Assembly: GCA_036435485.1 (NCBI GenBank) | Contig: JAZHRN010000139.1 | Span: forward strand, 2,170,001 to 2,234,000 | DNA length: 64,000 nucleotides | Source: Saposhnikovia divaricata | Lineage: Eukaryota; Streptophyta; Magnoliopsida; Apiales; Apiaceae | Direction: 5' to 3' | Shown: piece by piece, positions 29,501 to 45,200 of the stretch | Numbering within the stretch: the first letter of the stretch is position 1 | How the letters are laid out: every line of letters begins with the position of its first letter | The notes under the pieces: generated by a model | Told to the model about the DNA's origin: nothing | Databases searched by the model: none | The model's input: the letters and a program-made list of their open reading frames with translations, nothing else | Position numbers and translations under genes: made by a program

Positions 29501-32500
29501 TCGGACCTTAATCGGGGCTGAAATGACCGAAACTCGGTTTTCGGATAATCCTGAAAGGGGTTAGTACACGGGATATTGTTAAAAATCGAGTCGGACCATT
29601 TTATGGATATTTTTACATATTTTGTTCCTATGGGTTGTTGGAATTCAACGAAATTTTATTTGGTGCCAGTCGGACCTGAATCGGGGCTGAAATGACTGAA
29701 ACTCGGTTTTCGGATAATCCTCAAAGGGGTTAGTACACGGGATATTGTTAAAAATCGAGTCGGACCATTTTATGGATATTTTTACATATTTTTTTCCTAT
29801 GGTTTATTGGAATTCAACGAAATTTTATTTGGTACCAGTCGGACCTGAATCGGGGCTGAAATGACTGAAACTCGGTTTTCGGATAATCCTCAAAGGGGTT
29901 AGTACACGGGATATTGTTAAAAATCGAGTCGAACCATTTTATGGATATATTTACATATTTTGTTCCTATGGGTTATTGGAATTCAACGCAATTTTATTTA
30001 ACGAAGTTCGGACCGGAATCGGAGCTGATATGATAGAAACTCGGTTTTCGGAAACTTCTCAAAGGGATTAGTACACGGGATATTGTTAAAAATCAAGTCG
30101 GACAATTTTGTGGATATTTTTACATATTTTGTTCCTATGGGTTATTGGAATTCAATGAAATTTTATTTGGTGCCATTCGGACCTGAATCGGGGCTGAAAT
30201 GACTGAAACTCGGTTTTCGGATAATCCTGAAAGGGGTTAGTACACGGGATATTGTTAAAAATCGAGTCGGACCATTTTATGGATATTTTTACATATTTTG
30301 TTCCTATGGGTTGTTGGAATTCAACGAAATTTTATTTGGTGCCAGTCGGACCTGAATCGGGGCTGAAATGACTGAAACTCGGTTTTCGGATAATCCTCAA
30401 AGGGGTTAGTACACGGGATATTGTTAAAAATCCAGTCGGACCATCTTATGGATATTTTTACATATTTTGTTCCTATGGGTTATTGGAATTCAACGCAATT
30501 TTATTTAACGAAGTTCGGACCGGAATCGGAGCTGATATGATCGAAACTCGGTTTTCGGAAACTTCTCAAAGGGATTAGTACACGGGATATTGTTAAAAAT
30601 CAAGTCGGAAAATTTTGTGGATATTTTTACATATTTTGTTCCTATGGGTTATTGGAATTCAATGAAATTTTATTTGGTGCCATTCGGACCTGAATCGTGG
30701 CTGAAATGACTGAAACTCGGTTTTCGGATAATCCTCGAAGGGGTTAGTACACGGGATATTGTTAAAAATCGAGTCGGACCATTTTATGGATATTTTTACA
30801 TATTCTGTTCCAATGGGTTATTGGAATTCAATGAAATTTTATTTGGTGCCATTCGGACCTGAATCGGGGCTAAAATGACTGTAACTCGGTTTTCGGATAA
30901 TCCTCAAAGGGGTTAGTTCACGGGATATTGTTAAAAATCGAGTCGGACCACTTTATGGATATTTTTACATATTTTGTTCCTATGGTTTATTGGAATTCAA
31001 CGAAATTTTATTTGGTACCAGTCGGACCTGAATCGGGGCTGAAATGACTGAAACTCGGTTTTCGGATAATCCTCAAAGGGGTTAGTACACGGGATATTGT
31101 TAAAAATCGAGTCGAACCATTTTATGGATATATTTACATATTTTGTTCCTATGGGTTATTGGAATTCATAGCAATTTTATTTAACGAAGTTCGGACCGGA
31201 ATCGGAGCTGATATGATCGAAACTCGGTTTTCGGAAACTTCTCAAAGGGATTAGTACACGGGATATTGTTAAAAATCAAGTCGGACAATTTTGTGGATAT
31301 TTTTACATATTTTGTTCCTCTGGGTTATAGGAATTCAATGAAATTTTATTTGGTGCCATTCGGACCTGAATCGGGGCTGAAATGACTGAAACTCGGTTTT
31401 CGGATAATCCTCAAAGGGGTTACTACACGGGATATTGTTAAAAATCGAGTCGGACCATTTTATGTATATTTTTACATATTTTGTTCCTATGGGTTATTGG
31501 AATTCAACGAAATTTTATTTGGTGCTAGTCGGACCTGAATCGGGGCTGAAATGACTGAAACTCGGTTTTCGGATAATCCTCAAAGGGGTTAGTACACGGG
31601 ATATTGTTAAAAATCGAGTCGGACCATTTTATGGATATATTTACATATTTTGTTCCTATGGGTTATTGGAATTCAACGCAATTTTATTTAACGAAGTTCG
31701 GACCGGAATCGGAGCTGATATGATCGAAACTCGGTTTTCGGAAACTTCTCAAAGGGTAGTACACGGGATATTCTTAAAAATCAAGTTGGACAATTTTGTG
31801 GATATTTTTACATATTTTGTTCCTATGGGTTATTGGAATTCAATGAAATTTTATTTGGTGCCATTCGGACCTGAATCGGGGCTGAAATGACTGAAACTCG
31901 GTTTTCGGATAATCCTCAAAGGGGTTAGTACACGGGATATTGTTAAAAATCGAGTCGGACCATTTTATGGATATTTTTACATATTTTGTTCCTATGGGTT
32001 ATTGGAGAAATTTTATTTGGTGCCATTCGGACCTGAATCGGGGCTGAAATGACTGAAACTCGGTTTTCGGATAATCCTCAAAGGGGTTAGTACACGGGAT
32101 ATTGTTAAAAATCGAGTCGGACCATCTTATGGATATTTTTACATATTTTGTTCCTTTGGGTTATTGGAATTCAACGCAATTTTATTTAACGAAGTTCGGA
32201 CCGGAATCGGAGCTGATATGATCGAAACTCGGTTTTCGGAAACTTCTCAAAGGGATTAGTACACGGGATATTGTTAAAAATCAAGTCGGAAAATTTTGTG
32301 GATATTTTTACATATTTTGTTCCTATGGGTTATTGGAATTCAATGAAATTTTATTTGGTGCCATTCGGACCTGAATCGGGGCTGAAATGACTGAAACTCG
32401 GTTTTCGGATAATCCTCGAAGGGGTTAGTACACGGGATATTGTTAAAAATCGAGTCGGACCATTTTATGGATATTTTTACATATTCTGTTCCAATGGGTT

Positions 32501-35500
32501 ATTGGAATTCAATGAAATTTTATTTGGTGCCATTCGGACCTGAATCGGGGCTAAAATGACTGAAACTCGGTTTTCGGATAATCCTCAAAGGGGTTAGTAC
32601 ACGGGATATTGTTAAAAATCGAGTCGGACCATTTTATGGATATTTTTACATATTTTGTTCCTATGGTTTATTGGAATTCAACGAAATTTTATTTGGTACC
32701 AGTCGGACCTGAATCGGGGCTGAAATGACTGAAACTCGGTTTTCGGATAATCCTCAAAGGGGTTAGTACACGGGATATTGTTAAAAATCGAGTCGAACCA
32801 TTTTATGGATATATTTACATATTTTGTTCCTATGGGTTATTGGAATTCAAAGCAATTTTATTTAACGAAGTTCGGACCGGAATCGGAGCTGATATGATCG
32901 AAACTCGGTTTTCGGAAACTTCTCAAAGGGTAGTACACGGGATATTCTTAAAAATCAAGTTGGACAATTTTGTGGATATTTTTACATATTATGTTCCTAT
33001 GGGTTATTGGAATTCAATGAAATTTTATTTGGTGCCATTCGGACCTGAATCGGGGCTGAAATGACTGAAACTCGGTTTTCGGATAATCCTCAAAGGGGTT
33101 AGTACACGGGATATTGTTAAAAATCGAGTCGGACCATTTTATGGATATTTTTACATATTTTGTTTCTATGGGTTATTGGAGAAATTTTATTTGGTGCCAT
33201 TCGGACCTGAATCGGGGCTGAAATGACTGAAACTCGGTTTTCGGATAATCCTCAAAGGGGTTAGTACACGGGATATTGTTAAAAATCGAGTCGGACCATC
33301 TTAGGGATATTTTTACATATTTTGTTCCTATGGGTTATTGGAATTCAACGCAATTTTATTTAACGAAGTTCGGACCGGAATCGGAGCTGATATGATCGAA
33401 ACTCGGTTTTCGGAAACTTCTCAAAGGGATTAGTACACGGGATATTGTTAAAAATCAAGTCGGAAAATTTTGTGGATATTTTTACATATTTTGTTCCTAT
33501 GGGTTATTGGAATTCAATGAAATTTTATTTGGTGCCATTCGGACCTGAATCGGGGCTGAAATGACTGAAACTCGGTTTTCGGATAATCCTCGAATGGGGT
33601 TAGTACACGGGATATTGTTAAAAATCGAGTCGGACCATTTTATGGATATTTTTACATATTCTGTTCCAATTGGTTATTGGAATTCAATGAAATTTTATTT
33701 GGTGCCATTCGGACCTGAATCGGGGCTAAAATGACTGAAACTCGGTTTTCGGATAATCCTCAAAGGGGTTAGTACACGGGATATTGTTAAAAATCGAGTC
33801 GGACCATTTTATGGATATTTTTACATATTTTGTTCCTATGGTTTATTGGAATTCAACGAAATTTTATTTGGTACCAGTCGGACCTGAATCGGGGCTGAAA
33901 TGACTGAAACTCGGTTTTCGGATAATCCTCAAAGGGGTTAGTACACGGGATATTGTTAAAAATCGAGTCGGACCATTTTATGGATATTTTTACATATTTT
34001 GTTCCTATGGTTTATTGGAATTCAACGAAATTTTATTTGGTACCAGTCGGACCTGAATCGGGGCTGAAATGACTGAAACTCGGTTTTCGGATAATCCTCA
34101 AAGGGGTTAGTACACGGGATATTGTTAAAAATCGAGTCGAACCATTTTATGGATATATTTACATATTTTGTTCCTATGGGTTATTGGAATTCAACGCAAT
34201 TTTATTTAACGAAGTTCGGACCGGAATCGGAGCTGATATGATAGAAACTCGGTTTTCAGAAACTTCTCAAAGGGATTAGTACACGGGATATTGTTAAAAA
34301 TCAAGTCGGACAATTTTGTGGATATTTTTACATATTTTGTTCCTATGGGTTATTGGAATTCAATGAAATTTTATTTGGTGCCATTCGGACCTGAATCGGG
34401 GCTGAAATGACTGAAACTCGGTTTTCGGATAATCCTGAAAGGGGTTAGTACACGGGATATTGTTAAAAATCGAGTTGGACCATTTTATGGATATTTTTAC
34501 ATATTTTGTTCCTTTGGGTTGTTGGAATTCAACGAAATTTTATTTGGTGCCAGTCGGACCTGAATCGGGGCTGAAATGACTGAAACTCGGTTTTCGGATA
34601 ATCCTCAAAGGGGTTAGTACACGGGATATTGTTAAAAATCGAGTCGGACCATTTTATGGATATTTTTACATATTTTGTTCCTATGGTTTATTGGAATTCA
34701 ACGAAATTTTATTTGGTACCAGTCGGACCTGAATCGGGGCTGAAATGACTGAAACTCGGTTTTCGGATAATCCTCAAAGGGGTTAGTACACGGGATATTG
34801 TTAAAAATCGAGTCGAACCATTTTATGGATATATTTACATATTTTGTTCCTATGGGTTATTGGAATTCAACGCAATTTTATTTAACGAAGTTCGGACCGG
34901 AATCGGAGCTGATATGATAGAAACTCGGTTTTCGGAAACTTCTCAAAGGGATTAGTACACGGGATATTGTTAAAAATCAAGTCGGACAATTTTGTGGATA
35001 TTTTTACATATTTTGTTCCTATGGGTTATTGGAATTCAATGAAATTTTATTTGGTGCCATTCGGACCTGAATCGGGGCTGAAATGACTGAAACTCGGTTT
35101 TCGGATAATCCTGAAAGGGGTTAGTACACGGGATATTGTTAAAAATCGAGTCGGACCATTTTATGGATATTTTTACATATTTTGTTCCTATGGGTTGTTG
35201 GAATTCAACGAAATTTTATTTGGTGCCAGTCGGACCTGAATCGGGGCTGAAATGACTGAAACTCGGTTTTCGGATAATCCTCAAAGGGGTTAGTACACGG
35301 GATATTGTTAAAAATCGAGTCGGACCATTTTATGGATATTTTTACATATTTTGTTCCTATGGTTTATTGGAATTCAACGAAATTTTATTTGGTACCAGTC
35401 GGACCTGAATCGGGGCTGAAATGACTGAAACTCGGTTTTCGGATAATCCTCAAAGGGGTTAGTACACGGGATATTGTTAAAAATCGAGTCGAACCATTTT

Positions 35501-38500
35501 ATGGATATATTTACATATTTTGTTCCTATGGGTTATTGGAATTCAACGCAATTTTATTTAACGAAGTTCGGACCGGAATCGGAGCTGATATGATAGAAAC
35601 TCGGTTTTCGGAAACTTCTCAAAGGGATTAGTACACGGGATATTGTTAAAAATCAAGTCGGACAATTTTGTGGATATTTTTACATATTTTGTTCCTATGG
35701 GTTATTGGAATTCAATGAAATTTTATTTGGTGCCATTCGGACCTGAATCGGGGCTGAAATGACTGAAACTCGGTTTTCGGATAATCCTGAAAGGGGTTAG
35801 TACACGGGATATTGTTAAAAATCGAGTCGGACCATTTTATGGATATTTTTACATATTTTGTTCCTATGGGTTGTTGGAATTCAACGAAATTTTATTTGGT
35901 GCCAGTCGGACCTGAATCGGGGCTGAAATGACTGAAACTCGGTTTTCGGATAATCCTCAAAGGGGTTAGTACACGGGATATTGTTGAAAATCGAGTCGGA
36001 CCATCTTATGGATATTTTTACATATTTTGTTCCTATGGGTTATTGGAATTCAACGCAATTTTATTTAACGAAGTTCGGACCGGAATCGGAGCTGATATGA
36101 TCGAAACTCGGTTTTCGGAAACTTCTCAAAGGGATTAGTACACGGGATATTGTTAAAAATCAAGTCGGAAATTTTTTTGGATATTTTTACATATTTTGTT
36201 CCTATGGGTTATTGGAATTCAATGAAATTTTATTTGGTGCCATTCAGACCTGAATCGGGGCTGAAATGACTGAAACTCGGTTTTCGGATAATCCTCGAAG
36301 GGGTTAGTACACGGGATATTGTTAAAAATCGAGTCGGACCATTTTATGGATATTTTTACATATTCTATTCCAATGGGTTATTGGAATTCAATGAAATTTT
36401 ATTTGGTGCCATTCGGACCTGAATCGGGGCTAAAATGACTGAAACTTGGTTTTCGGATAATCCTCAAAGGGGTTAGTACACGGGATATTGTTAAAAATCG
36501 AGTCGGACCATTTTATGGATATTTTTACATATTTTGTTCCTATGGTTTATTGGAATTCAACGAAATTTTATTTGGTACCAGTCGGACCTGAATCGGGGCT
36601 GAAATGACTGAAACTCGGTTTTCGGATAATCCTCAAAGGGGTTAGTACACGGGATATTGTTAAAAATCGAGTCGAACCATTTTATGGATATATTTACATA
36701 TTTTGTTCCTATGGGTTATTGGAATTCAACGCAATTTTATTTAACGAAGTTCGGACCGGAATCGGAGCTGATATGATAGAAACTCGGTTTTCGGAAACTT
36801 CTCAAAGGGATTAGTACACGGGATATTGTTAAAAATCAAGTCGGACAATTTTGTGGATATTTTTACATATTTTGTTCCTATGGGTTATTGGAATTCAATG
36901 AAATTTTATTTGGTGCCATTCGGACCTGAATCGGGGCTGAAATGACCGAAACTCGGTTTTCGGATAATCCTGAAAGGGGTTAGTACACGGGATATTGTTA
37001 AAAATCGAGTCGGACCATTTTATGGATATTTTTACATATTTTGTTCCTATGGGTTGTTGGAATTCAACGAAATTTTATTTGGTGCCAGTAGGACCTGAAT
37101 CGGGGCTGAAATGACTGAAACTCGGTTTTCAGATAATCCTCAAAGGGGTTAGTACACGGGATATTGTTAAAAATCGAGTCGGACCATTTTATGGATATTT
37201 TTACATATTTTTTTCCTATGGTTTATTGGAATTCAACGAAATTTTATTTGGTACCAGTCGGACCTGAATCGGGGCTGAAATGACTGAAACTCGGTTTTCG
37301 GATAATCCTCAAAGGGGTTAGTACACGGGATATTGTTAAAAATCGAGTCGAACCATTTTATGGATATATTTACATATTTTGTTCCTATGGGTTATTGGAA
37401 TTCAACGCAATTTTATTTAACGAAGTTCGGACCGGAATCGGAGCTGATATGATAGAAACTCGGTTTTCGGAAACTTCTCAAAGGGATTAGTACACGGGAT
37501 ATTGTTAAAAATCAAGTCGGACAATTTTGTGGATATTTTTACATATTTTGTTCCTAAGGGTTATTGGAATTCAATGAAATTTTATTTGGTGCCATTCGGA
37601 CCTGAATCGGGGCTGAAATGACTGAAACTCGGTTTTCGGATAATCCTGAAAGGGGTTAGTACACGGGATATTGTTAAAAATCGAGTCGGACCATTTTATG
37701 GATATTTTTACATATTTTGTTCCTATGGGTTGTTGGAATTCAATGAAATTTTATTTGGTGCCAGTCGGACCTGAATCGGGGCTGAAATGACTGAAACTCG
37801 GTTTTCGGATAATCCTCAAAGGGGTTAGTACACGGGATATTGTTAAAAATCGAGTCGGACCATCTTATGGATATTTTTACATATTTTGTTCCTATGGGTT
37901 ATTGGAATTCAACGCAATTTTATTTAACGAAGTTCGGACCGGAATCGGAGCTGATATGATCGAAACTCGGTTTTCGGAAACTTCTCAAAGGGATTAGTAC
38001 ACGGGATATTGTTAAAAATCAAGTCGGAAAATTTTGTGGATATTTTTACATATTTTGTTCCTATGGGTTATTGGAATTCAATGAAATTTTATTTGGTGCC
38101 ATTCGGACCTGAATCGGGGCTGAAATGACTGAAACTCGGTTTTCGGATAATCCTCGAAGGGGTTAGTACACGGGATATTGTTAAAAATCGAGTCGGACCA
38201 TTTTATGGATATTTTTACATATTCTGTTCCAATGGGTTATTGGAATTCAATGAAATTTTATTTGGTGCCATTCGGACCTGAATCGGGGCTAAAATGACTG
38301 AAACTCGGTTTTCGGATAATCCTCAAAAGGGTTAGTACACGGGATATTGTTAAAAATCGAGTCGGACCATTTTATGGATATTTTTACATATTTTGTTCCT
38401 ATGGTTAATTGGAATTCAACGAAATTTTATTTGGTACCAGTCGGACCTGAATCGGGGCTGAAATGACTGAAACTCGGTTTTCGGATAATCCTCAAAGGGG

Positions 38501-41370
38501 TTAGTACACGGGATATTGTTAAAAATCGAGTCGAACCATTTTATGGATATATTTACATATTTTGTTCCTATGGGTTATTGGAATTCAAAGCAATTTTATT
38601 TAACGAAGTTCGGACCGGAATCGGAGCTGATATGATCGAAACTCGGTTTTCGGAAACTTCTCAAAGGGATTAGTACACGGGATATTGTTAAAAATCAAGT
38701 CGGACAATTTTGTGGATATTTTTACATATTTTGTTCCTATGGGTTATAGGAATTCAATGAAATTTTATTTGGTGCCATTCGGACCTGAATCGGGGTTGAA
38801 ATGACTGAAACTCGGTTTTCGGATAATCCTCAAAGGGGTTAGTACACGGGATATTGTTAAAAATCGAGTCGGACCATTTTATAGATATTTTTACATATTT
38901 TGTTCCTATGGGTTATTGGAATTCAACGAAATTTTATTTGGTGCCAGTCGGACCTGAATCGGGGCTGAAATGACTGAAACTCGGTTTTCGGATAATCCTC
39001 AAAGGGGTTAGTACACGGGATATTGTTAAAAATCGAGTCGGACCATTTTATGGATATTTTTACATATTTTGTTCCTATGGGTTATTGGAGAAATTTTATT
39101 TGGTGCCATTCGGACCTGAATCGGGGCTGAAATGACTGAAACTCGGTTTTCGGATAATCCTCAAAGGGGTTAGTACACGGGATATTGTTAAAAATCGAGT
39201 CGGACCATCTTATGGATATTTTTACATATTTTGTTCCTATGGGTTATTGGAATTCAACGCAATTTTATTTAACGAAGTTCGGACCGGAATCGGAGCTGAT
39301 ATGATCGAAACTCGGTTTTCGGAAACTTCTCAAAGGGATTAGTACACGGGATATTGTTAAAAATCAAGTCAGAAAATTTTGTGGATATTTTTACATATTT
39401 TGTTCCTATGGGTTATTGGAATTCAATGAAATTTTATTTGGTGCCATTCGGACCTGAATCGGGGCTGAAATGACTGAAACTCGGTTTTCGGATAATCCTC
39501 AAAGGGGTTAGTACACAGGATATTGTTAAAAATCGAGTCGGACCATCTTATGGATATTTTTACATATTTTGTTCCTATGGGTTATTGGAATTCAACGCAA
39601 TTTTATTTAACGAAGTTCGGACCGGAATCGGAGCTGATATGATCGAAACTCGGTTTTCGGAAACTTCTCAAAGGGATTAGTACACGGGATATTGTTAAAA
39701 ATCAAGTCAGAAAATTTTGTGGATATTTTTACATATTTTGTTCCTATGGGTTATTGGAATTCAATGAAATTTTATTTGGTGCCATTCGGACCTGAATCGG
39801 GGCTGAAATGACTGAAACTCGGTTTTCGGATAATCCTCGAAGGGGTTAGTACACGGGATATTGTTAAAAATCGAGTCGGACCATTTTATGGATATTTTTA
39901 CATATTCTGTTCCAATGGGTTATTGGAATTCAATGAAATTTTATTTGGTGCCATTCGGACCTGAATCGGGGCTAAAATGACTGAAACTCGGTTTTCGGAT
40001 AATCCTCAAAGGGGTTAGTACACGGGATATTGTTAAAAATCGAGTCGGACCATTTTATGGATATTTTTACATATTTTGTTCCTATGGTTTATTGGAATTC
40101 AACGAAATTTTATTTGGTACCAGTCGGACCTGAATCGGGGCTGAAATGACTGAAACTCGGTTTTCGGATAATCCTCAAAGGGGTTAGTACACGGGATATT
40201 GTTAAAAATCGAGTCGAACCATTTTATGGATATATTTACATATTTTGTTCCTATGGGTTATTGGAATTCAAAGCAATTTTATTTAACGAAGTTCGGACCG
40301 GAATCGGAGCTGATATGATCGAAACTCGGTTTTCGGAAACTTCTCAAAGGGTAGTACACGGGATATTCTTAAAAATCAAGTTGGACAATTTTGTGGATAT
40401 TTTTACATATTATGTTCCTATGGGTTATTGGAATTCAATGAAATTTTATTTGGTGCCATTCGGACCTGAATCGGGGCTGAAATGACTGAAACTCGGTTTT
40501 CGGATAATCCTCAAAGGGGTTAGTACACGGGATATTGTTAAAAATCGAGTCGGACCATTTTATGGATATTTTTACATATTTTGTTCCTATGGGTTATTGG
40601 AGAAATTTTATTTGGTGCCATTCGGACCTGAATCGGGGCTGAAATGACTGAAACTCGGTTTTCGGATAATCCTCAAAGGGGTTAGTACACGGGATATTGT
40701 TAAAAATCGAGTCGGACCATCTTAGGGATATTTTTACATATTTTGTTCCTATGGGTTATTGGAATTCAACGCAATTTTATTTAACGAAGTTCGGACCGGA
40801 ATCGGAGCTGATATGATCGAAACTCGGTTTTCGGAAACTTCTCAAAGGGATTAGTACACGGGATATTGTTAAAAATCAAGTCGGAAAATTTTGTGGATAT
40901 TTTTACATATTTTGTTCCTATGGGTTATTGGAATTCAATGAAATTTTATTTGGTGCCATTCGGACCTGAATCGGGGCTGAAATGACTGAAACTCGGTTTT
41001 CGGATAATCCTCGAAGGGGTTAGTACACGGGATATTGTTAAAAATCGAGTCGGACCATTTTATGGATATTTTTACATATTCTGTTCCAATTGGTTATTGG
41101 AATTCAATGAAATTTTATTTGGTGCCATTCGGACCTGAATCGGGGCTAAAATGACTGAAACTCGGTTTTCGGATAATCCTCAAAGGGGTTAGTACACGGG
41201 ATATTGTTAAAAATCGAGTCGGACCATTTTATGGATATTTTTACATATTTTGTTCCTATGGTTTATTGGAATTCAACGAAATTTTATTTGGTACCAGTCG
41301 GACCTGAATCGGGGCTGAAATGACTGAAACTCGGTTTTCGGATAATCCTCAAAGGGGTTAGTACACGGGA
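26550..41370 (+). repeat. Tandem duplication of a ~7.4-kb satellite segment
   Basis: Copy 1 ends near 33.95 kb and copy 2 near 41.37 kb. Paired private variants: CTGAAACTTG (29041/36439, offset 7398), AATGACCGAAAC (about 29525/36944), ATTTTTTTCCTATGG (about 29790/37210, offset 7419), GGGTTATAGG (31322/38741), CATCTTAGGG (33297/40718, offset 7421) and CCAATTGGTT (about 33665/41087). The step from 7398 to 7419 is explained by the 21-bp deletion at 29415-29562. Copy 2 lacks one C-A dimer near 39.0 kb and has gained one near 39.5 kb. The left edge is approximate. Confidence 0.8.
29415..29562 (+). repeat. Short satellite monomer (148 bp)
   Basis: An A-type monomer has lost 21 bp of its AT-rich core, so GTCGGACTATTTTG runs straight into TTCCTATGGG. 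The loss removes the GGATATTTTTACATA stretch. It is the largest monomer deletion I noticed, and its counterpart in the 7.4-kb duplicate (near 36.83 kb) is intact, so it arose after that duplication. Confidence 0.8.
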
Positions 41371-42280
41371 TATTGTTAAAAATCGAGTCGAACCATTTTA
41401 TGGATATATTTACATATTTTGTTCCTATGGGTTATTGGAATTCAAAGCAATTTTATTTAACGAAGTTCGGACCGGAATCGGAGCTGATATGATCGAAACT
41501 CGGTTTTCGGAAACTTCTCAAAGGGATTAGTACACGGGATATTGTTAAAAATCAAGTCGGACAATTTTGTGGATATTTTTACATATTTTGTTCCTATGGG
41601 TTATAGGAATTCAATGAAATTTTATTTGGTGCCATTCGGACCTGAATCGGGGCTGAAATGACTGAAACTCGGTTTTCGGGTAATCCTCAAAGGGGTTAGT
41701 ACACGGGATATTGTTAAAAATCGAGTCGGACCATTTTATGGATATTTTTACATATTTTGTTCCTATGGGTTATTGGAATTCAACGAAATTTTATTTGGTG
41801 CCAGTCGGACCTGAATCGGGGCTGAAATGACTGAAACTCGGTTTTCGGATAATCCTCAAAGGGGTTAGTACACGGGATATTGTTAAAAATCGAGTCGAAC
41901 CATTTTATGGATATATTTACATATTTTGTTCCTATGGGTTATTGGAATTCAACGCAATTTTATTTAACGAAGTTCGGACCGGAATCGGAGCTGATATGAT
42001 CGAAACTCGGTTTTCGGAAACTTCTCAAAGGGTAGTACACGGGATATTCTTAAAAATCAAGTTGGACAATTTTGTGGATATTTTTACATATTTTGTTCCT
42101 ATGGGTTATTGGAATTCAATGAAATTTTATTTGGTGCCATTCGGACCTGAATCGGGGCTGAAATGACTGAAACTCGGTTTTCGGATAATCCTCAAAGGGG
42201 TTAGTACACGGGATATTGTTAAAAATCGAGTCGGACCATTTTATGGATATTTTTACATATTTTGTTCCTATGGGTTATTG

Positions 42281-45200
42281 GAGAAATTTTATTTGGTGCC
42301 AGTCGGACCTGAATCGGGGCTGAAATGACTGAAACTCAGTTTTCGGATAATCCTCAAAGGGGTTAGTACACGGGATATTGTTAAAAATCGAGTCGGACCA
42401 TTTTATGGATATTTTTACATATTTTGTTCCTATGGGTTATTGGAATTCAACGCAATTTTATTTAACGAAGTTCGGACCGGAATCGGAGCTGATATGATCG
42501 AAACTCGGTTTTCGGAAACTTCTCAAAGGGATTAGTACACGGGATATTGTTAAAAATCAAGTCGGACAATTTTGTGGATATTTCTACATATTTTGTTCCT
42601 ATGGGTTATTGGAATTCAATGAAATTTTATTTGGTGCCATTCGGACCTGAATCGGGGCTGAAATGACTGAAACTCGGTTTTCGGGTAATCCTGAAAGGGG
42701 TTAGTACACGGGATATTGTTAAAAATCGAGTCGGACCATTTTATGGATATTTTTACATATTTTGTTCCTATGGGTTGTTGGAATTCAACGAAATTTTATT
42801 TGGTGCCAGTCGGACCTGAATCGGGGCTGAAATGACTGAAACTCGGTTTTCGGATAATCCTCAAAGGGGTTAGTACACGGGATATTGTTAAAAATCGAGT
42901 CGGACCATCTTATGGATATTTTTACATATTTTGTTCCTATGGGTTATTGGAATTCAACGCAATTTTATTTAACGAAGTTCGGACCGGAATCGGAGCTGAT
43001 ATGATCGAAACTCGGTTTTCGGAAACTTCTCAAAGGGATTAGTACACGGGATATTGTTAAAAATCAAGTCGGAAAATTTTGTGGATATTTTTACATATTT
43101 TGTTCCTATGGGTTATTGGAATTCAATGAAATTTTATTTGGTCCCATTCGGACCTGAATCGGGGCTGAAATGACTGAAACTCGGTTTTCGGATAATCCTC
43201 GAAGGGGTTAGTACACGGGATATTGTTAAAAATCGAGTCGGACCATTTTATGGATATTTTTACATATTCTGTTCCAATGGGTTATTGGAATTCAATGAAA
43301 TTTTATTTGGTGCCATTCGGACCTGAATCGGGGCTAAAATGACTGAAACTCGGTTTTCGGATAATCCTCAAAGGGGTTAGTACACGGGATATTGTTAAAA
43401 ATCGAGTCGGACCATTTTATGGATATTTTTATATATTTTGTTCCTATGGTTTATTGGAATTCAACGAAATTTTATTTGGTACCAGTCGGACCTGAATCGG
43501 GGCTGAAATGACTGAAACTCGGTTTTCGGATAATCCTCAAAGGGGTTAGTACACGGGATATTGTTAAAAATCGAGTCGAACCATTTTATGGATATATTTA
43601 CATATTTTGTTCCTATGGGTTATTGGAATTCAACGCAATTTTATTTAACGAAGTTCGGACCGGAATCGGAGCTGATATGATCGAAACTCGGTTTTCGGAA
43701 ACTTCTCAAAGGGATTAGTACACGGGATATTGTTAAAAATCAAGTCGGACAATTTTGTGGATATTTTTACATATTTTGTTCCTATGGGTTATTGGAATTC
43801 AATGAAATTTTATTTGGTGCCATTCGGACCTGAATCGGGGCTGAAATGACTGAAACTCGGTTTTCGGATAATCCTCAAAGGGGTTAGTACACGGGATATT
43901 GTTAAAAATCGAGTCGGACCATTTTATGGATATTTTTACATATTTTGTTCCTATGGGTTGTTGGAATTCAACGAAATTTTATTTGGTGCCAGTCGGACCT
44001 GAATCGGGGCTGAAATGACTGAAACTCGGTTTTCGGATAATCCTCAAAGGGGTTAGTACATGGGATTTTGTTAAAAATCGAGTCGAACCATTTTATGGAT
44101 ATATTTACATATTTTGTTCCTATGGGTTATTGGAATTCAACGCAATTTTATTTAACGAAGTTCGGACCGGAATCGGAGCTGATATGATCGACACTCGGTT
44201 TTCGGAAACTTCTCAAAGGGATTAGTACACGGGATATTGTTAAAAATCAAGTCCGAAAATTTTGTGGATATTTTTACATATTTTGTTCCTATGGGTTATT
44301 GGAATTCAATGAAATTTTATTTGGTGCCATTCGGACCTGAATCGGGGCTGAAATGACTGAAACTCGGTTTTCGGATAATCCTCAAAGGGGTTAGTACACG
44401 GGATATTGTTAAAAATCGAGTCGGACCATTTTATGGATATTTTTACATATTTTGTTCCTATGGGTTATTGGAGAAATTTTATTTGGTGCCAGTCGGACCT
44501 GAATCGGGGCTGAAATGACTGAAACTCAGTTTTCGGATAATCCTCAAAGGGGTTAGTACACGGATATTGTTAAAAATCGAGTCGGACCATTTTATGGATA
44601 TTTTTACATATTTTGTTCCTATGGGTTATTGGAATTCAACGCAATTTTATTTAACGAAGTTCGGACCGGAATCGGAGCTGATATGATCGAAACTCGGTTT
44701 TCGGAAACTTCTCAAAGGGATTAGTACACGGGATATTGTTAAAAATCAAGTCGGACAATTTTGTGGATATTTCTACATATTTTGTTCCTATGGGTTATTG
44801 GAATTCAATGAAATTTTATTTGGTGCCATTCGGACCTGAATCGGGGCTGAAATGACTGAAACTCGGTTTTCGGGTAATCCTGAAAGGGGTTAGTACACGG
44901 GATATTGTTAAAAATCGAGTCGGACCATTTTATGGATATTTTTACATATTTTGTTCCTATGGGTTGTTGGAATTCAACGAAATTTTATTTGGTGCCAGTC
45001 GGACCTGAATCGGGGCTGAAATGACTGAAACTCGGTTTTCGGATAATCCTCAAAGGGGTTAGTACACGGGATATTGTTAAAAATCGAGTCGGACCATCTT
45101 ATGGATATTTTTACATATTTTGTTCCTATGGGTTATTGGAATTCAACGCAATTTTATTTAACGAAGTTCGGACCGGAATCGGAGCTGATATGATCGAAAC

